The notes under the pieces: model-generated
Database searches by the model: none
The model's input: only the letters and a program-made list of their open reading frames with translations
What the model was told of the DNA's origin: nothing
Shown here: piece by piece, positions 9,348 to 17,247 of the stretch
How the letters are laid out: every line of letters starts with the position of its first letter
Numbering within the stretch: position 1 is the first letter of the stretch
Origin: Sphingobacterium sp.
GTDB taxonomy: Bacteria > Bacteroidota > Bacteroidia > Sphingobacteriales > Sphingobacteriaceae
NCBI GenBank assembly: GCA_022712315.1
Contig: JALAGS010000163.1
Coordinates: forward strand, 1-64,000
Reading direction: 5' to 3'
DNA length: 64,000 bases
Made by a program: the position numbers and the translations under genes

Positions 9348-10307
9348 CACTATTTTACCCAATAAGCTTGAATCTTCCATCAATCGATGTGCCTCTGAGG
9401 CTTCAGCAAAAGGAAGAATACGGTATATCGTAGGTTTAAAGTCTCCGGCGCTAAGTTTTGGCCATACCTGAGACCAAATATCATCGCGCAGTGTCTGTTT
9501 AAATTCACGGTCTCTGGCACGCAGTGTACTGCCTGTTAAAACAATCCGTTTTTGCATCAATTTCAGTAGGTCCAATTCAACTTTTGCACCTTCCATTGCA
9601 TTGATGTATACCAAACGACCATCAGGACTCAAAAGGTTCATATTTTTTTCAAAATAGGAACCACCAATGCTATCTAAAATAACATCAATGCCTAAAGGCA
9701 TGAGCTGCTCCTGAAAATCCTCCGTTTTATAATTGATCGCTTTGATGGCGCCCAATGACTCACAAAAAGCAGCTTTTTCGGGTGAGCTGACCGTCGTATA
9801 GACAACTGCGCCAAACAATGTGCCCAGTTGAATTGCCGTACTGCCAATGCCACCGGCACCACCGTGTACCAGAAAGTGTTCTCCAGCCTGCAACCTCCCG
9901 CGTCGAAAGACATTATCCCACACTGTAAAGACAGTCTCCGGCAACGAAGCTGCTTCCGCAAAGTCCAGATGATCCGGAATCGGCAAACAATGTCCCTGAT
10001 AGACTTTCGCATAGGTAGCATAACCTCCCCCAGCCACAAGGGCGCATACACGATCACCAATATGCCAATCGACAACATCTTTTCCTTTGGCAACAATAGT
10101 TCCCGCGATTTCTAGCCCCGGAATACGCGGGTCCACACCTGCTGGTGCCGGATAATTCCCTTTCCGCTGGAAAACATCGGGTCTATTGACTCCCGCAGCC
10201 TTTACTTCCACTAAAACTTCCAGCTCCCCGAGCTGAGGTATTTCCACATCGTGGACTTCCAGAACTTCCGGTCCACCGGGTTCAGTAATAATTAAGGCTT
10301 TCATCAT
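9336..10307 (-). CDS. NAD(P)H:quinone oxidoreductase, zinc-independent MDR family (PIG3-like)
   Basis: A 323-residue medium-chain reductase. It has the GroES-like N-terminal domain with GVNRPDVFQRKG and IPGLEIAG, then the Rossmann domain with VHGGAGGIGSTAIQLG. No structural zinc-ligand cysteine cluster is seen, which fits the quinone oxidoreductase branch. It reduces quinones or enals with NADPH in the cytoplasm. The ATG overlaps the stop of the upstream TonB-receptor gene in an ATGA, so translation is probably coupled. The link with that receptor is not explained by known pathways. Confidence 0.85.
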   Translation of the reverse strand: MMKALIITEPGGPEVLEVHDVEIPQLGELEVLVEVKAAGVNRPDVFQRKGNYPAPAGVDPRIPGLEIAGTIVAKGKDVVDWHIGDRVCALVAGGGYATYAKVYQGHCLPIPDHLDFAEAASLPETVFTVWDNVFRRGRLQAGEHFLVHGGAGGIGSTAIQLGTLFGAVVYTTVSSPEKAAFCESLGAIKAINYKTEDFQEQLMPLGIDVILDSIGGSYFEKNMNLLSPDGRLVYINAMEGAKVELDLLKLMQKRIVLTGSTLRARDREFKQTLRDDIWSQVWPKLSAGDFKPTIYRILPFAEASEAHRLMEDSSLLGKIVLSF

Positions 10308-13072
10308 GATTTTTTTGGATATTTCTGTAATCTGATATTGAGCGAAAGCATAAAATAACGGGCTAACCGATTATTCTGAACATCCAAAATATCATTACCA
10401 ACAACTGCCCGTGAGATACCCGTATTTTGGTTCATTAAATCAAATCCCTGAAATCTCAGCATACCTAGATTGTTTCTACCAAACGTATATTCCATATAGG
10501 CGTTGATGATCGTCGGATTGATATTACTCCATGAACTCGAATAACCCGCATTAAATTTTTGAGAAAGCTCAAGTCCCATAGTAAAGTGTTTTCCTAAATA
10601 AGCTTTTGACCCCAACCCAACGATTCCGGAATGTGCCGTTATATTATCTTGTACCGGCCAGTCGAATGTTGCACGGTTCAAGGAATAGTTCCCATTTAAT
10701 TCAGCCTCGAAAATATCACTCCAGCTATAACGGAATTGGATCGCCTGTGTAAACAAAAAATGTCCACCAAAGCTCTTTTTATCATTGATGTAAGAGATGT
10801 TATTGTAATAATCTGCATTTCCGTTCAAGCTCATCTGCAAGTTGTCCGACAATAATGACGCCGTAAACAGGTAGTAGCTCTTAACATCATAATAACCTTC
10901 TGTATTGCGATAAGTAGTCTTCTGAATCGTGGAATTGGACTCAATGGTCCGATTGGCGACAATCTTATCATTCACGAGGTTAAAAGCAAGACTGGCTTCT
11001 AAATATTGTCCTCGTCCTGTAATGGATTTGCGATATTTGGAGATAATACTATGGGCAAACTCCGATTTCAGATCTTTGTTCCCAACTACAATATTTTGGG
11101 TATTGGTATTATCCACAACGGGTTGTATCTGATAGAAGCTCGGCTGATTATTGCGGCCGTAGTAGTCCATAGAGAGATCTTCCTCTTTTGTAAATTTCCA
11201 TTTCAACCCTGCAGAAGGCACCAGATTGACATTTGAATAGGAAGTTTTTATCAGCTTATCTGTCGAACTGCCTGTCAATTCCGAAGGCTGAACCGCAAAA
11301 CCGAAACTCACTTTCACTTTTTCGCTTAAATCTTGCCGGTAAATCATACCAACTTTGTTGCTTGCAAAAGAGTAGTCGTATTTCAAACTTAGTGAGTCCA
11401 CAAGAATGGGACTGTTGTTAAAGTTATTATTATTGTCAAAAGTAGATCGTCTCGCATCGATTTTAGTATAGTCAAAATCGTAATTGATTTCCAGGGTACC
11501 TCCTAAATCAACGGGTTCGACCAAAGACAGACGACTTTGGATATTTTTATTCTCATTGCTGGAACGGATCATCTGATTGAGGTAAGTCTCTGTTATCTTG
11601 GGTATGTTGGTACTGCTGTCAATCGCTCTATTAAAATCGCGAACCTCCTCATCCTTGTCCAGGGAATTAAAATCTGTATGCAAAGTATAGAGTACCTTTC
11701 GTCCGGGCTTGGTAAAACTTCGGACGTAAAAAAGATCTAAAGCCGCTGCGGGACTTTCGGTGCTATTGGCTGCACCATAGTTCCCGGTACTGCTCAATCT
11801 GTTATTTTGTATCCGTCTATCTTTTAACGTATTGCTTGTTGAGTTGGTCCAGGACAGCTTGGGCGATATTTTAAGCTGATCTTTGGGAGACAGCTTCATA
11901 TCAAAATCCCAGTCCATTTTGTGTGTGCGATCGATAGATTTTATTTTATAATCTTCAAAATTACTAATCAGATTATTGGCGCCTTTGCCATATCCATAGA
12001 CCGATTGCAATAGGGAATTTCCCTGAATATAATTATTGCGTTGTGTAAAACCATATTTACCGCTTGCTGTTACCGTTTTAGAAAGGGGACTGGAAAAGCT
12101 ACCACCAATAGATCCAATTCGATTGAGGCCATCCGTAGGATCTGCAAAGTCCGCCAGTTCGCCCATCTCTCTTTCCCGCTCGCCGCCATTGGGCGAACCG
12201 AAAGAAAAGAGATTTGTATTGGTATTATTAACAGAGGTGATAATAGAATACTCTTTCCCATCATTGAAGCGATTCAGTCCGGCGCTACCCAGATAACGGT
12301 CCACCGAACCGCCCCCTAGGGTCGCTTGACCGAAAGTAATTTTCTTCTTATCGTCTTTGAGAACTATATTCAGGACTTTTTCAGATTCGGTACTTTTAAT
12401 CCCTTTTGCGGTCGCCTCATCTCCATAAAAATCAATCACCTGTACACTTTTCACAAAATCTGCGGGAAGATTGCGCGTGGCAGTCAACACATCACCACCA
12501 AAAAATTTCTTTCCATCCACCTTGACGGAGGATATGGGCTTGCCAAAGGCATAGACCGAACCGTCACGGGAGACCTGTATATTTGGCAATGCTTTGAGCG
12601 CCTCTTCTAAAAGCGCCCTTCTGTCAAATTGAAAGGCATCCAGGTTAAATTGAACGGTATCCTGCTTATAGACAATCGGTTTATATTTTAATACAACCAC
12701 TTCTTTTAACAGGGATACATGCGGGAACATGGTTAACTTTCCGACATCCAATTTAGCGGTCGTACTATTGTAGAGTGGATAGCTCCGTTCCAATATGCTT
12801 AAGCCCAACTGGCTGCAACTGATCCGGATATCATTCCCCTGCACACGACTAAAATGAAAAGAACCTGTTGTGGAGGTCGATGAAAACAAGGTATCGCGGG
12901 AACTTGTCAGATGGACACTGACGCCACTTAGGGGTCTTCCTGCCGTATCTACAACAATCCCATAAACTTCTTTTTTTGACACCTGCCCGAAAGCATTTTT
13001 GGGTAAAAAAAACAAGCTCGTTATAGCTAAAAAAAGTACTAACCGGATAATATTCCCGCCCCTTAGTTCCAT
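10304..13072 (-). CDS. TonB-dependent receptor-like outer-membrane beta-barrel protein
   Basis: A 922-residue outer-membrane protein. A signal peptide (about residues 1-30, ending near NAFGQ) is followed by a carboxypeptidase-regulatory-like beta-sandwich starting at YGIVVDTAGRPLSGVSV. A degenerate plug-like region and a long barrel follow, as in the OMP_b-brl_3 type. It is not a SusC: no SusD partner is adjacent and it lacks the TonB-plug sequence typical of SusC. An in-frame TTG lies 8 codons upstream at 13096, but the ATG at 13072 gives the better signal peptide. The ligand is unknown. Confidence 0.8.
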   Translation of the reverse strand: MELRGGNIIRLVLFLAITSLFFLPKNAFGQVSKKEVYGIVVDTAGRPLSGVSVHLTSSRDTLFSSTSTTGSFHFSRVQGNDIRISCSQLGLSILERSYPLYNSTTAKLDVGKLTMFPHVSLLKEVVVLKYKPIVYKQDTVQFNLDAFQFDRRALLEEALKALPNIQVSRDGSVYAFGKPISSVKVDGKKFFGGDVLTATRNLPADFVKSVQVIDFYGDEATAKGIKSTESEKVLNIVLKDDKKKITFGQATLGGGSVDRYLGSAGLNRFNDGKEYSIITSVNNTNTNLFSFGSPNGGEREREMGELADFADPTDGLNRIGSIGGSFSSPLSKTVTASGKYGFTQRNNYIQGNSLLQSVYGYGKGANNLISNFEDYKIKSIDRTHKMDWDFDMKLSPKDQLKISPKLSWTNSTSNTLKDRRIQNNRLSSTGNYGAANSTESPAAALDLFYVRSFTKPGRKVLYTLHTDFNSLDKDEEVRDFNRAIDSSTNIPKITETYLNQMIRSSNENKNIQSRLSLVEPVDLGGTLEINYDFDYTKIDARRSTFDNNNNFNNSPILVDSLSLKYDYSFASNKVGMIYRQDLSEKVKVSFGFAVQPSELTGSSTDKLIKTSYSNVNLVPSAGLKWKFTKEEDLSMDYYGRNNQPSFYQIQPVVDNTNTQNIVVGNKDLKSEFAHSIISKYRKSITGRGQYLEASLAFNLVNDKIVANRTIESNSTIQKTTYRNTEGYYDVKSYYLFTASLLSDNLQMSLNGNADYYNNISYINDKKSFGGHFLFTQAIQFRYSWSDIFEAELNGNYSLNRATFDWPVQDNITAHSGIVGLGSKAYLGKHFTMGLELSQKFNAGYSSSWSNINPTIINAYMEYTFGRNNLGMLRFQGFDLMNQNTGISRAVVGNDILDVQNNRLARYFMLSLNIRLQKYPKKS

Positions 13073-13150
13073 CAAATAGACTTTGCAATAATACAATTCA
13101 ATATAAGAATTCTTAAGCTATTAACGTAAAAAGTTGTGATTTTGTATAAA

Positions 13151-13187
13151 AAAAAAACGAGCTGTCGGGAAAACAACTCGTTTTTTT
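13151..13187 (-). terminator. Terminator downstream of the ferritin gene
   Basis: The 11-base arm AAAAAAACGAG (13151-13161) pairs with CTCGTTTTTTT (13177-13187), with further partial pairing inside the loop. T tracts on both strands allow bidirectional function. The ferritin stop is 22 bp away, so it mainly ends the ferritin transcript. Confidence 0.85.
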
Positions 13188-13208
13188 ACACTATTTTTTT
13201 TCAATTTA

Positions 13209-13736
13209 TTATTCACCTGCAAAGGTTACTTTAACAAGGTGTTTGTCAATTTCCCAACGACCAGTACCGTCTTCACCAATTACATCGAATAATTCCAGGA
13301 TACGTCTTGCAACAAATTCCTCTTCTACTTGCTCTTCCAAAAACCACTGTACAAAGTTAAAAGTAACGTAATCTTTCTCTCTGGCACATCTATCGGCGAT
13401 GTTATTGAATTGCTCCGTAACAAACATCTCTTGTTCCAATGTTTGCTCAAATACACCACGGAATGATTCAAAATCCTGTGGAATACCTGTAACTTCCGGA
13501 GAAATTGCACGGCCACCACGATTGTTAATATAATTGAAAAGCTTCAACATGTGTTCACGCTCTTCGTTGGATTGCTTCGCAAAGAATTCTGAAGCATTTT
13601 CCAAACCTTGATCGTCACACCATGATGACATGGCTAAATATAACGCTGAAGAATGAGCTTCAACTTTAATCTGTGCATTCAATATATTTTCGATTTCTTC
13701 TTTCAAAGAAGATTTTAATTTCAATAAATCTTTCAT
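13209..13736 (-). CDS. ftnA: Non-heme bacterial ferritin
   Basis: A 175-residue four-helix-bundle ferritin that stores iron as ferric mineral in the cytoplasm. The ferroxidase motifs are visible: Glu in IKVEAHSSALY, ExxH in NEEREHMLK, Glu in QEMFVTEQ and the late EEQVEEE helix. Length is that of FtnA. It is monocistronic, with its own terminator and a good promoter in front. There is no haem-binding Met pattern that would suggest bacterioferritin. Confidence 0.92.
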   Translation of the reverse strand: MKDLLKLKSSLKEEIENILNAQIKVEAHSSALYLAMSSWCDDQGLENASEFFAKQSNEEREHMLKLFNYINNRGGRAISPEVTGIPQDFESFRGVFEQTLEQEMFVTEQFNNIADRCAREKDYVTFNFVQWFLEEQVEEEFVARRILELFDVIGEDGTGRWEIDKHLVKVTFAGE

Positions 13737-13800
13737 ATTTACCTTAAGTTTAATTTCTAAAACAAGCTCAGGTGAAACACACGCTCACCCGATTACATCA

Positions 13801-13836
13801 CAAAGATACGGTAGATCTTCAAAATATGTAGCAACA
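13801..13836 (-). promoter_or_regulatory. Probable ferritin promoter
   Basis: On the minus strand TATCTTTG (complement of 13801-13808) matches the Bacteroidota -7 consensus TAnnTTTG exactly. A TTGTTG lies about 23 bp further upstream (near 13832-13837) as a possible -33 element. Transcription would start about 70 bp before the ferritin ATG. Confidence 0.5.
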
Positions 13837-14137
13837 ATATGCAATACAAATTCAGTCTAAATTAGACAAACAAACCGCAACTTGTTTAGAATCAATACAA
13901 TTACAAATACGTATTATTGATACTTTCAATATGCAATAAATTAAAACAATAAGAAGCAAAATTCATTAAAAAATATTGAATTTCAACAAAAAACAGACAG
14001 TAGTACCATTGACACTTATTTAAATTAAAATTAAATAAGGTTTTGACCAAACAAAATCTTCATGACTTCCAAGATACCAACAGCAATGAAAGCGAAAGAA
14101 GGCCTTTCTGGCTAATAACAGCAGACGCTTTCAGAAA
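13809..14137. other. Gene-free AT-rich spacer
   Basis: Beyond the ferritin promoter this stretch has no open frame with a start, codon pattern or homology that I recognise. An open frame on the plus strand near 14043 runs through a terminator hairpin and into the antisense of the next gene, so it is not called. Confidence 0.6.
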
Positions 14138-14172
14138 AAACGCGGTGTACATCATAGACATACACCGCGTTT
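14138..14172 (-). terminator. Terminator of the Cys-containing small protein gene
   Basis: A perfect 12-bp stem (AAACGCGGTGTA at 14138-14149 with TACACCGCGTTT at 14161-14172) has an 11-nt loop. On the minus strand it runs into a T tract. It lies 22 bp after the stop at 14195. Confidence 0.88.
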
Positions 14173-14194
14173 CAATTCGTTTATATATACTACC

Positions 14195-14569
14195 TTATGC
14201 GAAAACCGCAAATGGCGAAACCTGCAAACAAGTTCTGATAACGCTATTGAGCTCCATCATAAATTTAGCTCCAGCCAATAATTCACGCAACTGAAGCACA
14301 TCTTCTACAGCCAAAATGAAACATCGTTCTGTACGGAAAGGCATAACAATTTCAAAATCAGATGAACGTGTTGTATCATGCAACATGCGTTCGACGTCAA
14401 TAGCATCAATTCGTTTCTTAAACTTCAAAAAATCCGATACGGAGAAAGAAGTTGTTTCATTATTATATTCCAACCAGAAACAATTTTTGCGGCTACATTG
14501 ATAAACTGTACCTGCTGTGGTTGAAAAAACTTCCTCAACATTTGCTAACGGACAAACCAATTCTGACAT
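14195..14569 (-). CDS. Small conserved Bacteroidota protein, DUF6686-like
   Basis: A 124-residue cytoplasmic protein from the ATG at 14569; an in-frame ATG at 14587 is possible, but AGGGAAA just before 14569 would act as its ribosome site. It has cysteines in LVCPLANVEEV, VYQCSRKNCFWLEY and RTERCF, suggesting a metal or redox centre. The pattern resembles a family of small Bacteroidota proteins of unknown function (DUF6686 by memory). It is monocistronic, with its own terminator. No function can be assigned. Confidence 0.7.
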   Translation of the reverse strand: MSELVCPLANVEEVFSTTAGTVYQCSRKNCFWLEYNNETTSFSVSDFLKFKKRIDAIDVERMLHDTTRSSDFEIVMPFRTERCFILAVEDVLQLRELLAGAKFMMELNSVIRTCLQVSPFAVFA

Positions 14570-14690
14570 TTCTATTTCCCTTATCATTTAAATCGACCAA
14601 AAATAAATATTATTTATAATCAATCCAAGTAAAATAGGAGATTATTTTGATTTAATATAAATAAGCCTTTCAACAAATAATGACAAATAA

Positions 14691-14719
14691 AAAGGAGGCC
14701 ATTATCTATTGGCCTCCTT
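14691..14719 (-). terminator. Terminator after hpf
   Basis: AAGGAGGCC and GGCCTCCTT form a 9-10 bp GC-rich stem (14692-14700 with 14711-14719) with an 8-10 nt loop. TTTATTTG follows on the minus strand. It lies 24 bp after the hpf stop. Confidence 0.82.
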
Positions 14720-14743
14720 CCCTTAAAAGTATGTGCTATATTT

Positions 14744-15106
14744 TTAATCGTATTCTTCTTCCTCTTCTTCTTCCTCAACGGCAAGAACTTCAGCACGGCC
14801 ATTGATCACTGTATTTTTTACTTTTGTCTTATGTTTGTTGATCTGCCTGCGTAAGGATTCTACAGCAATATCTGTTGCTTCCTCAAAACTTTTTGCTTGC
14901 CCTTTGGCAAAAAGCTGGCTCCCTGGGATATTCAATTTAATTTCCGAAATCTTATTTGCTTCATCGTCGACATTTTCCAATCGCAGGTAACATTCGCCAC
15001 CAATAATGGAATCCAAAAACTGCTCCAATTTTCCTGTTTTCTTTTTAATAAACTCGATTAGCTTTTGATCAGCGTTAAATCGAATGGATTGCACAGTAAT
15101 GTTCAT
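14744..15106 (-). CDS. hpf: Ribosome hibernation-promoting factor HPF/YfiA family
   Basis: A 120-residue short-type HPF. It starts with the family's MNITVQSIRFNADQKLI, has the LRLENVDDEANKISEIKLN strand and the region binding the 30S mRNA channel, and ends in an acidic run of glutamates and YD. It binds 30S subunits in slow growth and blocks translation. The gene follows the Xer recombinase by 14 bp, and that gap carries a strong Shine-Dalgarno sequence, rare in this phylum. The acidic tail makes it longer than E. coli HPF. Confidence 0.9.
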   Translation of the reverse strand: MNITVQSIRFNADQKLIEFIKKKTGKLEQFLDSIIGGECYLRLENVDDEANKISEIKLNIPGSQLFAKGQAKSFEEATDIAVESLRRQINKHKTKVKNTVINGRAEVLAVEEEEEEEEYD

Positions 15107-15110
15107 TTTT

Positions 15111-15118
15111 CCTCCTTT
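15111..15118 (-). promoter_or_regulatory. Strong Shine-Dalgarno sequence of hpf
   Basis: On the minus strand an AAAGGAGG lies 4 nt before the hpf ATG (complement of CCTCCTTT at 15111-15118). Most genes in this window have no such site, so hpf initiation may depend on access to the 16S anti-SD. Confidence 0.75.
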
Positions 15119-15120
15119 TT

Positions 15121-16002
15121 TTAAGCTTTTGGATGAGCTTGTTTATAAATTGACTTCAATCGCTCTGCTGAGTTATGCGTGTACACTTGTGTTGCCGCAA
15201 GTCCTGCATGTCCCAGCAGCTCTTTAATTGCATTTAAATCTGCCCCATTGTCCAACAGGGCCGTTGCGAAAGTATGTCTCAAAATATGAGGGCTTCTCTT
15301 ACCTTGAGTGGAAATCAGCGTCAATTGCCGATGTACAATATCATAAATCAGCTTGGCATATGCTGGCTTTCCTTCTTTCGTAACGATTAGTAAGCTGTTA
15401 TTAGTATCAACAAATTGCGTCGCTTTTTGTTGCAAATAGTTTTTCAATTCTTTCAATAAAAGATTATTGATCGGAACCAAGCGTTCTTTGTTCCTTTTAC
15501 CTAATATAAGAATATTTTTATTAAAAAAATCAATATCCTGCTCCTTAATTTTCAACAATTCTGCCAATCGGATCCCGGTACCGAAGAGCAATTCCATCAC
15601 CATATAATCGCGGCAGGATTCAAATCCATCCTGCTCCTGTTCCATCTGATCCAACAAACGGACCAGCTTTTCCTTTTCAACAACTACTGGCAGTTTTTTA
15701 GCAGTTTTTAACGCTTTAATGAGCGTCATGGGATTTTTAACTATACACTCCTCTCGTTGCAAAAATTTAAAATAGGTTCTCAGTGAAGACATACTGCGGT
15801 TGACCGAACTTGCATTTTTTCCAGATTCGACCATCTGCGCAAAATAATGACGCAAATCACGGTAGACAATTTCCGCCACAGTCAGTCCTTCGCGTTCCAA
15901 AAAAGACTGAAACAATTCCAGCTCATGCTTATAGGCTATCACTGTATGTTCCGAATATCTTTTTTCAATCTGTAAAAACCGAATAAACTCCTTTTCCAAC
16001 AT
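15121..16002 (-). CDS. xerC: Tyrosine recombinase XerC/XerD
   Basis: A 293-residue site-specific recombinase of the Xer type for chromosome dimer resolution. It has an N-terminal SAM-like core-binding domain (about 1-85) and a catalytic domain with Arg in GTGIRLAELL, Lys after the beta-hairpin, HILRHTFAT, LLGHAGLAATQVY and the Tyr nucleophile in VYTH. The length is that of housekeeping Xer proteins. It lies between rpsU and hpf, an arrangement common in Bacteroidota, which argues against a mobile integrase. XerC versus XerD cannot be settled from sequence alone. Confidence 0.88.
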   Translation of the reverse strand: MLEKEFIRFLQIEKRYSEHTVIAYKHELELFQSFLEREGLTVAEIVYRDLRHYFAQMVESGKNASSVNRSMSSLRTYFKFLQREECIVKNPMTLIKALKTAKKLPVVVEKEKLVRLLDQMEQEQDGFESCRDYMVMELLFGTGIRLAELLKIKEQDIDFFNKNILILGKRNKERLVPINNLLLKELKNYLQQKATQFVDTNNSLLIVTKEGKPAYAKLIYDIVHRQLTLISTQGKRSPHILRHTFATALLDNGADLNAIKELLGHAGLAATQVYTHNSAERLKSIYKQAHPKA

Positions 16003-16050
16003 ATTTTCCCTTGCTATATAGCTTAAATTACAAACTTAAAAGCACAAAAA

Positions 16051-16077
16051 AAAGGGAAAAGCTAGGCTTTTCCCTTT
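16051..16077 (-). terminator. Terminator between rpsU and xerC
   Basis: AAAGGGAAAAGC (16051-16062) pairs perfectly with GCTTTTCCCTTT (16066-16077) around a 3-nt loop. On the minus strand it is followed by eight T residues. It would end the rpsU transcript, possibly with read-through into xerC. Confidence 0.85.
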
Positions 16078-16103
16078 ATATTTTAAAATTCTCAGCGAAT
16101 CAA

Positions 16104-16298
16104 TTAGTTAGCTACATCTTGATTCAAAGATTGTTTGTAAATCGCTTTTTTCACTTGAATGCGACGAGTTACAGATCTCTTTTCGTAAGCTTGACGTGAA
16201 CGCAACTCTCTTAAAACTCCAGTTTTCTCGAATTTCTTTTTGAAACGTTTCAATGCTCTATCTAAAGATTCTCCTTCTTTTACATTTACGATAATCAT
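16104..16298 (-). CDS. rpsU: Ribosomal protein bS21
   Basis: A 64-residue basic protein with the family's start [20 protein letters not shown], then [18 protein letters not shown]. It binds the 30S platform near the 3' end of 16S rRNA. In Bacteroidota bS21 helps hide the anti-Shine-Dalgarno sequence, so most mRNAs do without an SD. This gene itself carries a strong SD, which fits autogenous control described for relatives such as Flavobacterium johnsoniae. Confidence 0.95.
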   Translation of the reverse strand: MIIVNVKEGESLDRALKRFKKKFEKTGVLRELRSRQAYEKRSVTRRIQVKKAIYKQSLNQDVAN

Positions 16299-16310
16299 GC
16301 GTTATATATA

Positions 16311-16318
16311 CCTCCTTT
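16311..16318 (-). promoter_or_regulatory. Strong Shine-Dalgarno sequence of rpsU
   Basis: The minus strand reads AAAGGAGG 12 nt before the rpsU ATG (complement of 16311-16318). It is complementary to the 16S 3' end. In Bacteroidota such a site on rpsU is thought to sense ribosomes lacking bS21. Confidence 0.8.
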
Positions 16319-16388
16319 CGCCGCTTTTAAATTTAAAGTGGGACAAAGGTAAGCTATTTCTTTTTAAAAAGGAAAATAAAATTGTTTT

Positions 16389-17021
16389 TTATAACAATTC
16401 AAATTCTTCCAACAAGATTCTAAGTGGCTTCTCCTTGGTACACAAGGCCGTATGCCAGCCCAATCGCGCTGCTGTCGCAAGATGCTGTGGGCTATCATCG
16501 ATAAATAGCGTCTCCGACGGATCCAATTGCTGTTCCTGCATGACCAATTCAAAAATCTCCTTGTCCGGTTTTCGCATTCCGACTAAATGGGAATAATAAG
16601 TTTTTTCAAAAAAACCTTCATTGTTCGCAACACCATATTTCTTCTGAATATCATTCATACAATAGGCATAGTGAATCGCGTTGTTATTGCTTAACAAAAA
16701 GGTTCGATATCGGTCTTTCAGTTGCACTAAAATCTCGTGATTACCTTCTGGTACACCAATCAGCAAACTGTTCCAGGCCGCATCAATCTGTTCGTCTGTC
16801 AATGCTGGATTCTGGGTTAATGTTCTTATCCCCTCACGAAATTGAGCAGAATCAATTTTTCCCTTATCAAAATTATCAAAAAGTGCGCTTTGACCATGAT
16901 GCCCAAATACAGCATCCACATTTTCTATACCTAACTGAGTAAAAGCATCTTTCAATTTTACAAAGTCGATCATAAAGATCACATTCCCATAATCAAGAAC
17001 AATATTTTTAATTTTTTCCAT
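16389..17021 (-). CDS. HAD-family hydrolase (phosphoglycolate phosphatase/epoxide hydrolase-like)
   Basis: A 210-residue HAD superfamily protein. Motif I is VLDYGNVIFMID, where the second acid of the DxD motif is replaced by Asn, as in alpha-D-glucose-1-phosphatase/YihX-like members. Motif II is FLLSNNN, and motif IV is FIDDSPQHL. The ATG at 17021 is preferred because MEKIKNIVLDYGNV begins directly with motif I; an upstream start would add 16 residues. Likely a cytosolic sugar-phosphate or nucleotide phosphatase; substrate unknown. Confidence 0.82.
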   Translation of the reverse strand: MEKIKNIVLDYGNVIFMIDFVKLKDAFTQLGIENVDAVFGHHGQSALFDNFDKGKIDSAQFREGIRTLTQNPALTDEQIDAAWNSLLIGVPEGNHEILVQLKDRYRTFLLSNNNAIHYAYCMNDIQKKYGVANNEGFFEKTYYSHLVGMRKPDKEIFELVMQEQQLDPSETLFIDDSPQHLATAARLGWHTALCTKEKPLRILLEEFELL

Positions 17022-17110
17022 CGAATTATTTTGAAATATCGATACAAATATCGATAATTGCATCGTCAAAACGGCACAACAGCTGTTTAAATTGACAAAA
17101 CAAAAGACCT

Positions 17111-17184
17111 GCTCCTATAGCTCAGTCGGTTAGAGTAGAAGACTCATAATCTTTTGGTCCCTGGTTCGAGCCCAGGTGGGAGCA
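17111..17184 (+). tRNA. tRNA with CAT anticodon (Met, possibly Ile2)
   Basis: A complete cloverleaf: acceptor GCTCCTA/TGGGAGC, D stem GCTC/GAGT, anticodon stem GAAGA/TCTTT with loop CTCATAA, T stem CCTGG/CCAGG with loop TTCGAGC, and discriminator A. No CCA is encoded. The anticodon stem lacks the three G-C pairs of an initiator, so it is elongator tRNA-Met or the lysidine-modified tRNA-Ile(CAU). Sequence alone does not decide. Confidence 0.93.
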
Positions 17185-17190
17185 CAAAGC

Positions 17191-17228
17191 AAAAAAGTCG
17201 CTTTTCTATATAGAAAAGCGACTTTTTT
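17191..17228. terminator. Bidirectional terminator between tRNA and PUL
   Basis: A perfect 38-bp palindrome has AAAAAAGTCGCTTTTCTAT as its left arm. It ends the plus-strand tRNA transcript and the minus-strand pectin locus, with T6 tracts in both directions. Confidence 0.9.
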
Positions 17229-17247
17229 CATTTCTTCCCATCAGTTT

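Noticed and set aside
14043..14294. An 83-codon plus-strand frame
   Set aside because: It crosses the terminator hairpin at 14138-14172 and runs antisense into the gene at 14195; no ribosome site or family resemblance.
16240..16596. A 118-codon plus-strand frame over rpsU and the HAD gene
   Set aside because: It is antisense to two clear genes and has no homology that I recognise.
15121..17184. Xer recombinase near a tRNA as the sign of an integrated element
   Set aside because: The recombinase sits in a common housekeeping cluster (rpsU, hpf); no repeat of the tRNA 3' end and no phage or transfer genes were found.
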